A DNA stretch of 64,000 bases from Brachionus plicatilis (taxonomy: Eukaryota; Rotifera; Eurotatoria; Ploima; Brachionidae): NCBI GenBank assembly GCA_010279815.1, contig QEOQ01000141.1, positions 558,001 to 622,000 of the forward strand. The letters run 5' to 3'. Position 1 is the first letter of the stretch, and each line of letters starts with the position of its first letter. The position numbers and the translations under genes were made by a program. Of this stretch, positions 1 to 12,597 are shown in pieces. A model generated the notes under the pieces. It saw nothing but the letters and a program-made list of their open reading frames with translations. It did no database searches and was not told where the DNA came from.

Positions 1-696
1 GGTATTTAAAATAAAAACAGAATTTTTTGGCACTTGTTTAAGATCAACTAAATTACTTTTGAATGGTATTTGACTAGATTCATCCATGGATAGACAATGA
101 GATTTAACTATTAAAAAAACGTTTTACATTTTGTACTTTCTGTACTTTTTGTAGTTTATCGGTATTTTTATGATTATTTTTTAAACAGGATTTACAAATA
201 CAAATATAAAATGATGCTCTGCAAAAACTCTGCAAAGTTGCAGTAAAATGCACGTCATTAAAAAGTATTTAATTCAACTACGAAATTTAATTTTAGAGTT
301 TTTGCAGAGACTCATCCTTATTAATAATATCAAGCACCCAATAAAGCTTCAATCTTCGCTTATAAGATAACATTAATATTCTCAAATACAACCTGTTTAA
401 TTTTTGGCTGATAAATGTAACTTTTTGATACCAAAATGATTAGCTCTTTTCCTGGAGTATAATGTCCGATCAAATTGCAACATTGCAAGCGACTAAAGTA
501 GAAAACAAAACACAAAAACTTTATCGACTCAAAATTTTGTGTTACTTTAATCTACAAGTGAATTCTATAAATAATATGATTTAAAAAATATTATCATTTA
601 CCAAAAATGTATTCAACATAAGCACTCAATATTAAACTAAGAAACAGCTAAATCGTTTGAAATTAGATTTTCAAACACAAGAAAGTTAGACAACAA

Positions 697-1370
697 AATT
701 ACCGTAAAACCTGACATACTAGCACAGGGCTAAAAATTAGTATTAGCCTATAAGGACCCACTCTTCAACGATATAAGCCCACCCCCTATACCTTATACTT
801 AATTTATTATAAATTAAATATAAGCTCATGAGGTATTAAAAAAAGAATTAAATACAAGCCCATGTGATTCATTTATTCTTGAAAATTCTTTCGATCAAGC
901 TGGCGTAACTTCAAATGTAGTCGAAATGTTCCATCTTACTTAATATTAAATAAAAAAATCATTGACGATGTAGTCGACGATAATGCTCGAGACGTTGACG
1001 GGTTTCACGAGGGCGAAGAATTGACCATTAACGACAATTTAGATGAAGTGGATACCGAAACCGATGATGATGATGAAAATGATTAATTTTTTTCTTTCAT
1101 TTTCTTTTTTTTCTTTTTAAAAACTCTTATGGAACATTATTTTAATTATTTCAACATTATTTCATTTAAAATTTAACTAAATTTCAATTTTCCATTAAGT
1201 AATTAATAAATGTGTACATAAGCCCATGGTCAGACTAATTTAAATAACTTATAAGCTCTGGGCTTCTACTTGAATTAAAATGAGATATTTATAAGGTTAA
1301 TATTTTTTTGCCCCCCCCCCAAATTATTTATATAAGCCCAAGGGCTAGTATGTCAGGTTTTACGGTAATT
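697..1370. mobile_element. DNA-transposon remnant with inverted ends reading TTACCGTAAAACC
   Basis: The left end (697-724) and the right end (1343-1370) are near-perfect inverted copies of about 27 bp, with core ACCGTAAAACCTGACATAC on the left and its reverse complement on the right. Inside, variants of the string AAGCCCA recur on both sides. A short acidic coding remnant sits in the middle (955-1086). The exact target duplication is ambiguous because the flanks are A/T rich. A similar right end is seen again at about 24188-24322. Superfamily is not assigned. Confidence 0.6.
955..1086 (+). pseudogene. Acidic C-terminal tail of a possible transposase
   Basis: An open frame of about 43 codons ends at TAA (1084-1086). 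It is rich in Asp, Glu and Asn and finishes in a run of four Asp followed by Glu-Asn-Asp. It lies inside the inverted-repeat element at 697-1370, and the sequence before it is interrupted by stops. Acidic tails of this kind are common at the C-terminus of pogo/Tigger-type DDE transposases, so a transposase remnant is plausible, but no catalytic motif remains. Classification is inference. Confidence 0.3.
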
Positions 1371-1753
1371 ATAACTTTAGAATGAATTTTTTTTCATTTA
1401 AATTTATAAAATTTGATTTTAAGAATTCTAAGTACAAGAATTTCAAATAAAATCGACACACAATACTATCAGCAAATTAAATTTTCATTTATTTTTTAAA
1501 TTTTTTCAAATAAAATAAATAAAAATTATTCTCTTTGATTTATTACAATAATTTTTTTTAAATATTTGCGAAAAAAAAATAGCTTTAAAATTGGACAATT
1601 AAGTGTTCTTTTAAAAAATTTTTAATTCATGTCGATAAAAAAAGAACATTTAAAGAACATAAATTTACTTTATTAGAATTATTCTGTTAACCTTCCATTT
1701 TAAGGATAATATTAAATTTTTTTTTTTTTTTTAATCTATTCTAATTGGAAATC

Positions 1754-2927
1754 GGATGCCTGTAAAAACAGCACCCATCAAAAAAGCGAAAAAAAAGCAC
1801 CCTGTGTAAATCGCATTAAATATTATAAAATACCTTTTTTTTTTTGATATATTTATTTCTAACAACCTCAATTTTAATAAACATCAATTTTTATATTAAA
1901 AAAATATTGTTATTATATAAAATTTTCAAGTTTAAAAATAATTTGTACATAACACTTTAAAACACCCTGAAACACCCCATTAAGTTTATAAAACACCCTG
2001 CAACACCCTTTTGATTCTGATAGAGGAGAAAAAGTTATTTTTTTGGCAAAAAAACTACTACCTAGGGTTTTCGACTGAAAGAACAATACCAGCTAGTTAT
2101 AGAAAAAATTAGATGAGGACTTTAAATTTGATTTAATGTTAAATTGTAAATATTTAATTATGATTTTGATTTTTCTTATTCTTTTTTTATGTAAAAATAT
2201 GCATGAACATAAATTCTAAACAAATTTAAATATAGGAGATTTAGTCTTATTTATAAATATCTCTGAGTCTTAGTTTTGCCAAAAAAATAGAAAAAAATCC
2301 CAAGAAAATTAGGATGTATTGCTAAAGAGCCAAAATGACAAAATTTTTTTTATTATGAAGTCTTGAAGTCTAATAAGAGACCCAAAAAATAGTCTCTAAT
2401 CTAATAGTGGGCTCTTGTGGGCCTGGATTGACTAAATCATGATTAATAGTTTATTTTGTTAAACCGACCTCAGAATCGTATTTCTTGACTCCAGAAACCC
2501 TTAAAAAGTTGTTTCTTTCACTGAAAAACCTTTTTAAAAAAAAAATATTCAGGGTGTTTTAATAAATCCGGTCTAAACCTGTTTTAGCGGTTTTTATAGG
2601 GTTTTTATATGTCCAGACCTTTTGAAAAATAATTTGCCAAGCAGAACTTTTTCTCCTCTATCAGAATCAAAAGGGTGTTGCAGGGTGTTTTATAAACTTA
2701 ATGGGGTGTTTCAGGGTGTTTTAAAGTGTTATGTACAAATTATTTTTAAACTTGAAAATTTTATATAATAACAATATTTTTTTAATATAAAAATTGATGT
2801 TTATTAAAATTGAGGTTGTTAGAAATAAATATATCAAAAAAAAAAAGGTATTTTATAATATTTAATGCGATTTACACAGGGTGCTTTTTTTTCGCTTTTT
2901 TGATGGGTGCTGTTTTTACAGGCATCC
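1754..2927. mobile_element. Mutator-like foldback element with about 290-bp inverted arms
   Basis: The arms 1754-2049 and 2632-2927 are nearly identical inverted copies; outer ends begin GGATGCCTGTAAAAACAGC and close with its reverse complement. The element is bounded by a perfect 9-bp direct duplication TTGGAAATC (1745-1753 and 2928-2936). Long terminal inverted repeats with a 9-bp duplication are typical of the Mutator (MULE) superfamily. The central 580 bp shows no intact coding frame, so this is a non-autonomous copy. The arms carry short repeated strings such as AAACACCCTG. High arm identity suggests a fairly recent insertion. Confidence 0.85.
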
Positions 2928-3481
2928 TTGGAAATCAATTTTGAAAAACTCAAAATTTAATTTATTTAAGCTTAATAAAAACAATTTAATTAAAATTATT
3001 TTCGAATTAATTTCTCGTTAGTTTCTCTTAATTCTTAGAAACTTAACACCAATATAGACGTTAATAATCTTCAAATAATAATATTAATAGTTAAATGTAA
3101 AAATATTACTTAAATTCTTAGGTTTGTTTATTTCAAGAAAATTTGAGAATTATGAATTGAAAAAAATTTATTATGCAATTCTATATTATTAGATCAAAAA
3201 AATAATGAATTTTTTAATATTTTTCTTTATTTTTTCTTTTAATTCGGAGGGCGGTAATTTTTCACAATCACTGGAATATTTGTATCAAAATTCAAAATGT
3301 CATCTGAAAATAATTTTATATAAAAACTCGTTTACTCGCGAAATTTCAGCCTAATTAATATGTATATGTAAAAATGTAAGTTAAACTAAAAAACATTTTT
3401 GAAAAGTCTTATTTATCTTCCAGCTAAGGGTAAAAATGATAACTCGAATGCTTAAGTTTAATATTTTTTTTTTTTTTTTTT

Positions 3482-4081
3482 NNNNNNNNNNNNNNNNNNN
3501 NNNNNNNNNNNNNNNNNNNNNNNNNNNNNNNNNNNNNNNNNNNNNNNNNNNNNNNNNNNNNNNNNNNNNNNNNNNNNNNNNNNNNNNNNNNNNNNNNNNN
3601 NNNNNNNNNNNNNNNNNNNNNNNNNNNNNNNNNNNNNNNNNNNNNNNNNNNNNNNNNNNNNNNNNNNNNNNNNNNNNNNNNNNNNNNNNNNNNNNNNNNN
3701 NNNNNNNNNNNNNNNNNNNNNNNNNNNNNNNNNNNNNNNNNNNNNNNNNNNNNNNNNNNNNNNNNNNNNNNNNNNNNNNNNNNNNNNNNNNNNNNNNNNN
3801 NNNNNNNNNNNNNNNNNNNNNNNNNNNNNNNNNNNNNNNNNNNNNNNNNNNNNNNNNNNNNNNNNNNNNNNNNNNNNNNNNNNNNNNNNNNNNNNNNNNN
3901 NNNNNNNNNNNNNNNNNNNNNNNNNNNNNNNNNNNNNNNNNNNNNNNNNNNNNNNNNNNNNNNNNNNNNNNNNNNNNNNNNNNNNNNNNNNNNNNNNNNN
4001 NNNNNNNNNNNNNNNNNNNNNNNNNNNNNNNNNNNNNNNNNNNNNNNNNNNNNNNNNNNNNNNNNNNNNNNNNNNNNNNNN
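3482..4081. other. Assembly gap (600 N)
   Basis: A run of exactly 600 N follows a poly-T tract at 3464-3481. Any open frame read through it is an artefact. The right edge cuts a reverse transcriptase fragment, so part of a retroelement is probably hidden in the gap. Confidence 1.
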
Positions 4082-4270
4082 GCGAGTCGAAGCTAAGGTT
4101 TTCATCGAAAGTGATGCCTAGAAATAAAGGCTTTTTTTCATATGGTATTTTTTTTCCAAAAAGTTTTAAAGTAAGAGATTTGTTTTTACCTGGATTTCCG
4201 GAGAAAATGGTATGACTACACTTTTCGAGGGCCATTTTCATCTTCCATTTTACAAGCCAAGCTTCAATTT
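4082..4270 (-). pseudogene. Non-LTR retrotransposon reverse transcriptase fragment
   Basis: On the minus strand the frame reads WLVKWKMKMALEKCSHTIF and then FLGITFDENLSF. This aligns with the segment just after the reverse transcriptase palm in the copy at 48.5-49.8 kb (WLIKWKMKISVEKS and FLGIKFDSKLNF). It is the region where jockey/I-like polymerases place a Trp-rich helix, a Lys-Thr/Ser segment and a FLG motif. The fragment is cut by the N gap on its 3' side and has no intact start. It is a dead or incomplete copy of the same family. Confidence 0.7.
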
Positions 4271-7200
4271 TTTTCGATAGAACAATTACAAAAACTTATA
4301 CTACCCAAAATATACTTTGATAGTAAGTGATCAATTAAACAGAAATTTTTTACCTGAACTTAAGTCTAATTTAAAGTATGGTTATCGAATCAATTCTAAA
4401 ATATAAGAAAAAACTTTCAAAACGAAATCAATGTAATAAATATTTGTTCCTGTGTTAAAAAAAAAAAATCGTTTCTAGATGGATTAATAAACAATTCTTT
4501 GTGCATCAATTATTCAATGTTCATGGTTAAACATTAAGTTGGTCCGGCATGTTTTTTAATTGACAATTAACACTTTAAATTTTGATTAATAAACAGAAAA
4601 GTGCCCCAAATCATAAACTGTAGTCTCAAACATTCTATTTTTTAACATTTTTTAAATTTAAACTCAAATAAAATAAATTTATAATTAATATTTTTCTCAA
4701 GAATGGCAAAGAAATTTCCAAGCTTTAATTAGGACTAAGAAATATTGCGAAATAAAATTTAATAAGTGAGTTATTGTCTAAAATTAAAAAAAACGACCAA
4801 AACAATTTCCTAATTGATGTTTTATTTTTAGCGATTTCGATCATAACATCATGTTTGTTAAATTTTATAACCCTTATAAAAGAACAGATAATTAAAAAAA
4901 ATTAATGCAAAAACATTTCGAAATTACATTAATTAAATTGAATTCTAAAATATGCAATCATTCTTTAATTGATAAAACTTAAAAATTAGAGTATATAGAA
5001 ATAGAAATAAAATAAAAGAATCACATCAAATAAAGAAAAAAAAACAAATGAATAGAAAATAAAATTTCGCTTTTTCGAAAAATTCATTTTCATTTAAACA
5101 AATAATCAAAATTTAATTAAATTTAATTTAAATTAAAAAGTAATTAAATCACTTCTTTATTTTTGGTTTTTTATGTTCGTTATTTTCTCTAATTTGAATT
5201 CTCCCCAAAACAAGCTTGTTTTATTTTTGTCGAAACTTTGTTTCACCCAAATTTATAAAAAAAAGTCAAATTTATTTGGAGAATCAAACGATTTTATTGA
5301 AATTAAAATTCAATGAGCAGACTTTTTAAATACATAAATACCTAATTTTCTTTTAGAAAAATTTTGTTTACTTGCATTAAAATAAATCTAATTTTGAATT
5401 TTTAGCTTATTATCGAAAATTTTTTTAAACTATTATCTTTTATTGGTCACTAAGTGAGCCTATAAAGTAAGAATAAACACATGAAAATTTTAACAAAAAA
5501 GATTTAAATTTTATCCCAAAATATCGCTACAAGCTTATCCATAACGAGTGGCTTTGATGAACTTTTTTTTATCTGAAAAAATGAATAAAATTCAAATATT
5601 TAAAATTTAATTAATAATATAGAAGTCAGTCATAAAATTTATCAGAAAATCACGTTCTTGAAGCTTAAAAAAAGGTAAAAAAATGATTGAGTGGACTTTT
5701 ATTTGGCTTAACTCAATAAATTTGCAAAATCTAAGTCTCCCATATCATGAATAAAAAAAAAACTATTTCTCAATAACAACTTAACAGAATTGTGACTAAA
5801 TATGATCTAGTGAGTTGTTTGTACAGTTTTTATTAATTTGATAGCAAAAATTGATTCTAAACTGTTTGAAATAAAACACTCAAGTCTTAAAGTCTAATTT
5901 TTATTTTTATCAATTTATCATGAATAAGTTTAAATTTCGACTTAGTATGTATTTAAGGCTGATTAGTTTAAACTGTCCTTAATTAAATTTTAAGATTAAA
6001 CATTCAATTTCGATTTTGTTCAAATTTCAATCGAATTCCTAGAATAAAATATCATTTTTCAAATAATATCAATTTATATTATTTGTTTATTAAAAAGAAT
6101 TAAGAATTCATTTATCTAAGCTTGAAATTTATTCATGAGTTTTGATATAGCTCTAAAAAATTGTTGATTTATAACTTAAATTTTATTAAAAAGAATCATA
6201 AAATTATTTTCGTTTATAAGATATCTAATATCAAGACTTACGACTGAGTGATTAGACAAATTTTATTGCAGCAAATAAATTAAAAATATATTTTCGAAAA
6301 TGTTAGATTAAAGTTTTATTGTTCACCTTGGTATGAAAATTTTTTGATTTCATAATTCCGACATTAAAATTTTAGATTAGATTTGTTCTCGTTATGGGAC
6401 TTGGAGAATCAAGTAATTTGAATAAAATACCATTTTTTAAATAAATTAGTCTGTTTTATAAATAAACTGTCAATCGAAAATCATTAATTTCAAGTTATGT
6501 TTATTTAGGATCTCCAAAAAAGCCGAGTTTAAATCAAATTTTTGATAATATACTTTCGAAGAGGCTTTAAATGTTCGAATAAAACTCAAATTTAGTTCTA
6601 CTTTGAGGAATTTAAAAGTTAATTCGAATCTACAATTAAATACCTCAAAAATCTTCAAAATTCAAGAGATAAACTGTCAGTCCGAAAAGTCAGCCCTGCT
6701 TTTTAGAATTAAAACCTGCTAATTTTTATTTCAGAAAAGGACATTTTTAATTGAAAATTTCATTTTAAAAAGATTAATAGAAATGATCGTAAGGTCAAAA
6801 TTTGAATTTTATATTTATTTTCTCAATTTAGTTATAAAAAAGAAAATAATCTCTCGACTAGAAAACAAAATATTGAATTTTAATTAGATTCTCTTCATTT
6901 CATACCTTATTACCATTAATCACTTGAAATAACTCAATTTTTATTATAAGCATATTAAAAACAATTTTGAATGACTTTTTCTTTTAGCAGGAAAATCATG
7001 TTCCAGTTCCGAACTCTTTAAAGGTTAATATTGTAACAAATCACTGGAGCATTTCTGATTTGAATTTTAATAAAGTAAAATCAGTATAAAAGTCAAATTG
7101 TGGACGCTTGAATTGTTTTCAAGAGGTAAATATTTAGCTGAATGTTGAACTCGAAATCTAAGTCCCATGTTCCGAAGCCGATTGAAGGGCATCGCTCTAT

Positions 7201-10200
7201 TTTGTTATTGCACTTAGGAATAATAGATTTTTGATCGATTCAATCGCTAATCAATCATGTCAATGAATAATTCACGGCAAAGTAAACCGCAAGAGTAGCT
7301 CACCTCGAAAATCATAGACAAACATTCTTAAGTGGTTTTTTATTAGATATCCAGAGTAAACAATACTTTTTGTTTAATTAATATTTGCTAAAACTGTAAT
7401 TAAAACTGTTTAAAAAAACTTGCATTTTTTTTTCAAAATTAGAAATTTTGCAAACATTTTTTTATCAAGGTAACAATTATTTTTTTAAAGTAAGCTCATC
7501 ATTAAGGTCGATAATGCGGGCCGTTATCCGCAATTAGTCTGTCAGAACGAATATTTTTCCTTAAATTCCATTCTGCTATTCACAACGGGATAATTTTATG
7601 AGGATTCATTTAATTGTTCTAAATTATTTATATCTCGACATGAAGAGGTAAAACTTAATGAACTAAACGAAATGAGTTTTTTATTATCTTCGAATCGTTC
7701 TAAGAAAATATTATACGCTTCTACGAGCTCTTTTTTAAAAACATTTGTTTTGTATTTCTTTTAAGGTTGATATTTTGGTTCCAATATAAACTTAAGCCGA
7801 TTAGCAAAATGTGAGGTCTATTCAAAACAGTTTGAGGCGAAAATTCCAAGCGTCTCAGTATATTCGTATTTTGTAAATATTTTTTCAATTTCACTTTTTA
7901 AGAAAATCGAAGATTAAAAAATTTTTATTATTAACTTTTTATTAGGTCAAATTTTTTTCAAAAAAAAAAAATGTTTATTTTGAAACTGCATTATAAAGTT
8001 ATTGGTAGAAAAATTTTAATAAATTAAAATCTTTTTCTGAATATCACTCTTTTCGAAATGATAAATAATCATTTTTTTTAAATTTGAAAAATTTAAATAA
8101 AAATGTTTAAATAAGATAATGATGATTAATTAAAAAAAATTATTCTTTATAAATAAGAGAATTTTTTTATTTTTTGTTTAATTTTTGTTTCTAAATAAAA
8201 CGCCAAGATGCTAAAAAATTCTGTTTTGAATTTTTATTTAGAATTTTTTTAATTTAAAAAATCGATTATAGCGCTTAAAGTACCGTCGTGTGAATTTTGA
8301 AGCTTTTCGATTTTGTTTATTATAGCTCATTTATTTTAAAATTGATTAAATTAAATTCACACTTTTACTAAATTTAAGTACTGTATTTTCAAATGTTTAC
8401 AAATACTCTTTATCTTTAATCCAAGTTGGCTAGTCAATCCAGAAATTAAAAAAAAAACTAAATAAACAATTTCTGAAGTTTTCAGTTTTTTAAATATTTT
8501 TAAGTCAGCAAATAATTGTGAAATATTTACAAGTTACAAAGATTATAGTTATAATTTCCAATTTAAAATTTATAATTTAGCCAAGCCATTAAAAAAAAAG
8601 AGATTTCCTCAAAAATTTCTATAAATGTATTTAAGCTAACTTAATTAAATTTTCTGAATAGTAAATGAAGGTTATTTTTAAAAAAACATTTTGCAAATTA
8701 TAAATTGGTTAAAATTGAAAACGTGTAATTATTTTAAAAAAATTATTTTCTTCTTAAAATTGTAACTTAGTAAGTCTAGCATCAAATAATTAAACTTGTC
8801 ATAGAAAAAAAGTGTTTCTTATACCATTCATGTTAATATCAACTAAAAATATGAAAACAAAATTTATAATAGGTTATCTAGGCACAGTAACTTTTTTGTA
8901 GTTAAATGAAAAAATCTGCTAATCAAAACTTTACAAGAATTTTTTTTAATTTAAGTAATAACAGCAAAGTCCATAACTTAATCGAAAATTATATTTTTCT
9001 TATTTTTTAAAATGATGATTTTTGTAACCAAAAATGATTAAAACTTTTTTTTTTAAATTTTAAATTAAACTAAAATCAACTAGAATTTAAACAAACACAA
9101 TAAAATCTACATTTTTGTTTTGTTCGAAATCCGAAAATAAATTAGAAAGTTTTTTTTACCTTATCATCCTTATTTTAAAATTTGATCATTTGGTTCATTT
9201 TAGCTCTTGTTTTTAGTTTAAATCAAAATTTAGAATGAATGAATAAAAAAAATGCTGTTTAATTTTTTCAAAAATGTAATTTACGATTAAATTTTAGAAA
9301 AAATTGATAAGGCACACATTGAAAATATTTTTCTTCCTTAGAATTTAAAAAATTCTTTCCAACTTTAATAAATTTTCCTATTTTCTCTACCCAAAAAAAA
9401 TCATTTCAAATTTAATACGTCACTGAGCGCACATTGTGCAAATAAAAATTTCAAAATCATATTCAAACAATTAAATTTTAATCAAGAAAATTTAAATTTA
9501 AATGAACCATTTTCAAACAGATTGCCTAATTTAACAATTTTTTTTATCAATAGAGATTTTTTTTAGATAAAAAAGCTTTTTAAGTAGAAATTTCCAAACT
9601 CTTTATTTCCAAAAAGCAAATTTCATTAAGTGATAACTTAATTAAGTCCAAATGTGTGCTGTGAACGTTAGTCAAAAAAATATTTTAAATGATGAAAGCA
9701 TCAAGTTTTTTTTTTTATTAAATTAGAATAAACGTTTTTCATTTCCCTAACTTTTTTTGGACGTTTATCTTTGTGAAAATTGTTCAGATGCTTTTTTTCT
9801 GACTACTTGATATTTATCTTACTTTTTTCTTCAGTTTTTCAATAAAATTTCCAAGCTAGAATGTTATTAATCACAAATATTGGCTTTTAAAAGTAAATTT
9901 TCAATTTTACTGCCATCGGTTGCCAACGCCATTTATCGATATTTACTCAATCTAAAAAAAAACTAATATTACTAATTTCGAAAATCAGAGCTTTATTTCA
10001 GCATCAATTTTTTAGATTAAATTTGCTGGAAACATAATACACAACAAAAAAATAAAGCTTATTTCAATCAGTATCCGGAAATTTTTCAACACAAAACTTC
10101 AGAGGAACAAATATCGATTTTGAATCATTCCAATTCTAATTAGCTTTTTTTGTCGCATCCAACGTTTCAAAAAAAAACATAATTAACCATTTTGGAATTT

Positions 10201-10350
10201 GACTAGCTATGTAACTTCACTTAAAGCATCACTCTATCAAACAAAAATTCTTTTATAAAAAATTAATCATGCACATCTTTGTTTTACTAATAGACTCTTT
10301 TTTTAAAACGTAATTAAAAAAAAATTATTAACAAATTTAGCTTTAAATAA
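4271..10350. other. Gene-poor AT-rich stretch
   Basis: About 6 kb of A/T-rich sequence with frequent homopolymer runs. I see no recognisable coding exon, RNA gene or complete transposon. A few patches with more G+C (around 7150-7300 and 7500-7560) do not read as protein in any frame for a useful length. A 62-codon frame on the minus strand at 6470-6658 has biased Phe/Leu/Lys composition and is considered random. Confidence 0.5.
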
Positions 10351-10354
10351 GAGG

Positions 10355-10815
10355 TCTAGAGCTTTTTTTTATTTTAAATTTCTAAATTAAAATAAGCTAA
10401 ATCTTCTCTTTTAAAATATTTATTTCTGTTAACAAATTTGAATAGGAATTTTTATTGGTAAGATAAAATAATAATTTTATTTTTAATTTTAATTAAAAAA
10501 GTTTAAAATTTTGCTTTAAATGAAATAGGTTTAGACTTTCTAAAACAGATATCAATTTTTCTCTTTTAAAATATTTATTTCTATAAGCAATTTTTATAGG
10601 AATTTTTATTTGTAGGATAAAGTAATAAATTATTTTCTTTGTAATTTAATTTTAAAATTTTTTAAAATTTCGCTTTAAATGTAAAAGATTTAGATCTTTT
10701 TTTAACTTTCTTCACTGAAAAAAAATATATCAAAACTTAATTACTAAAATTTTTATTTCTATTGGAAATTTTTATAGGAATTTTTATTGGTACGATAAAA
10801 TAATATTTTTTTTTT
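10355..10815. repeat. Diverged tandem repeat, about three units of 150-180 bp
   Basis: The string AGGAATTTTTATTGGTA (or close variants) starts at 10444, 10598 and 10776. It is followed each time by GATAAAATAAT-like sequence and preceded by TTTAAAATATTTATTTCT-like sequence. Spacing is about 154 and 178 bp. Units are diverged and carry no open frame. Confidence 0.55.
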
Positions 10816-12597
10816 TTTATTTTATATTACTTAAGAGGGTTTTTTATCTCAGAAAATAATTAAGGCCCTAATCGAGCTCTTGGATCGTATATCTGGGATT
10901 AATCAATTTTAATGTATTGTTTTCATTATTTTATAAGATTGATTTGGATTAAATTTAATAAGTCATTAAGGTTAGAATTAATTAGTGATGTTAGTTATTG
11001 ATTGCTTGGTTAACCAAAATTTACAATATTGGTTAACCGAGAATTCGGTTTATAAATTTAATTTTTAGTTTAGTTATTCAGTTTTATTTAAGACGGACAT
11101 ATCTTGTCTAAAAGTCGTGTTTAGTCTAAAAGTTGAAACTCAAATTAAAGAGGTCTGTAAAGTTAGTCCAGGAATGGCTCGTTGAACAAAATTACCAAAA
11201 CAAGCTTTCTTTAAAAATTGCATTGATTTCTCATAAAGCTCCCTAAACTTTTTTAAAATCCTCTTGTTTAACAAAAATTTTAATGTGTAACTGATTTTTT
11301 TTCGTAAATTACTATTCGAAGCTAAGCCGATAGCTTTCAAAATCTGTACTGAGTTATTTGTAGTCATATCGTATAGACTTGTTTAGTCAGAATTTATTTG
11401 AACAATTCTTCCTAGCCAAAAATTAGACAAGTACTTCGAATAAAATAAAAAAGCTTAAAAAATTAATTTAATGCGTAAAAATTGAACATAGAAAGTCCTG
11501 AAAAAATTAAGATAAAAAAATTGACTAAATTTTAATTTGATTATTGTCAAAGTATAAGGAATCATTTAGTTTCTTATTTGATTCTAATATTACTTGTTAA
11601 ATAATTTTGTCTAGCATTTTTGGATCTGGATTATTATGTGACCAAGTGGGTCATGTAATATCAGGTGACCTGATGACTCGTGCCACAGTTTGGTGACTAG
11701 AGATTTTTTTGAGTCACATATTTGGTGAGCTAAGATAGGAAAAATATACAATTTTATTGGTCATCAAAATATTCTGTTGAGTCATCAAAATTTTAAAAGG
11801 AAATTTTTTAATTTCTCTTTTTATGCTAAAAAAGTGGTTCTCTGTAAAAGGTTCAGATAAACTAGGTGGTAGATTTGCATTAGTTGAAGACATGAGATAA
11901 TAATATCAATGTTTGTCCTGAATTCAAATGATACAGCTCCAATGGAATTTGATATATGTGTCATAATTTTTTTAGTTTTAGGGGTGTTTATTTACCTAAG
12001 TCCAAAATGCACTGATTAGAGAAAATAAAGAATATTTTTCTTTTTTTTAAACTTTATTAAATTTTTAAAAATATAAATTACTTAAATAACCATTAATTCT
12101 GCAATATTAGTTGATTTTAAAAAGGGTCACAAAAATTTTTCAATCAAAATTTGGTTTGAAATTAAAAAAAAAATTTTTGGTCATAAAAATGAATTAAAAG
12201 CCTAATAGGATAACAAGGAAAAAAATGATCACAACCTTATAACCAAGAACAATTCTTGATTCGAATTGAGTTTTTAAAATTTTCACTTATAACTATTTGG
12301 CATTAGAATCAATTTTGGTCAAAATTCGCTACAAAACTACAAAACCAAGCATAACTAGAATGAATTTGTTGTGTTGAGTTAGAGAGTTTGATTCTGATCG
12401 AATAGAGCTGTTTCTTCAGCCAAATATGTCAAATTTTCATTTAAGCTTTCAAAAAAAAAATTTTAATTTTAGTTTGACATGTTCAGTCGGCTGACTGTCT
12501 TATTTTTTTAAATTAGAGCACAGTGTCCAAAGTCTACCTTTTTTTAAGTAATTTGTACTATAATCCATTTTAAATTTTTAGATAAAATCCAAAAAGA

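Noticed and set aside
3381..4241. Long frames on both strands across the first gap
   Set aside because: They are open only because of 600 N. Only the part to the right of 4082 on the minus strand is real coding text (reverse transcriptase).
11140..11367. 75-codon minus-strand frame
   Set aside because: Composition is not extreme but no motif, splice context or poly(A) signal supports it. Could be a relic; not enough to annotate.
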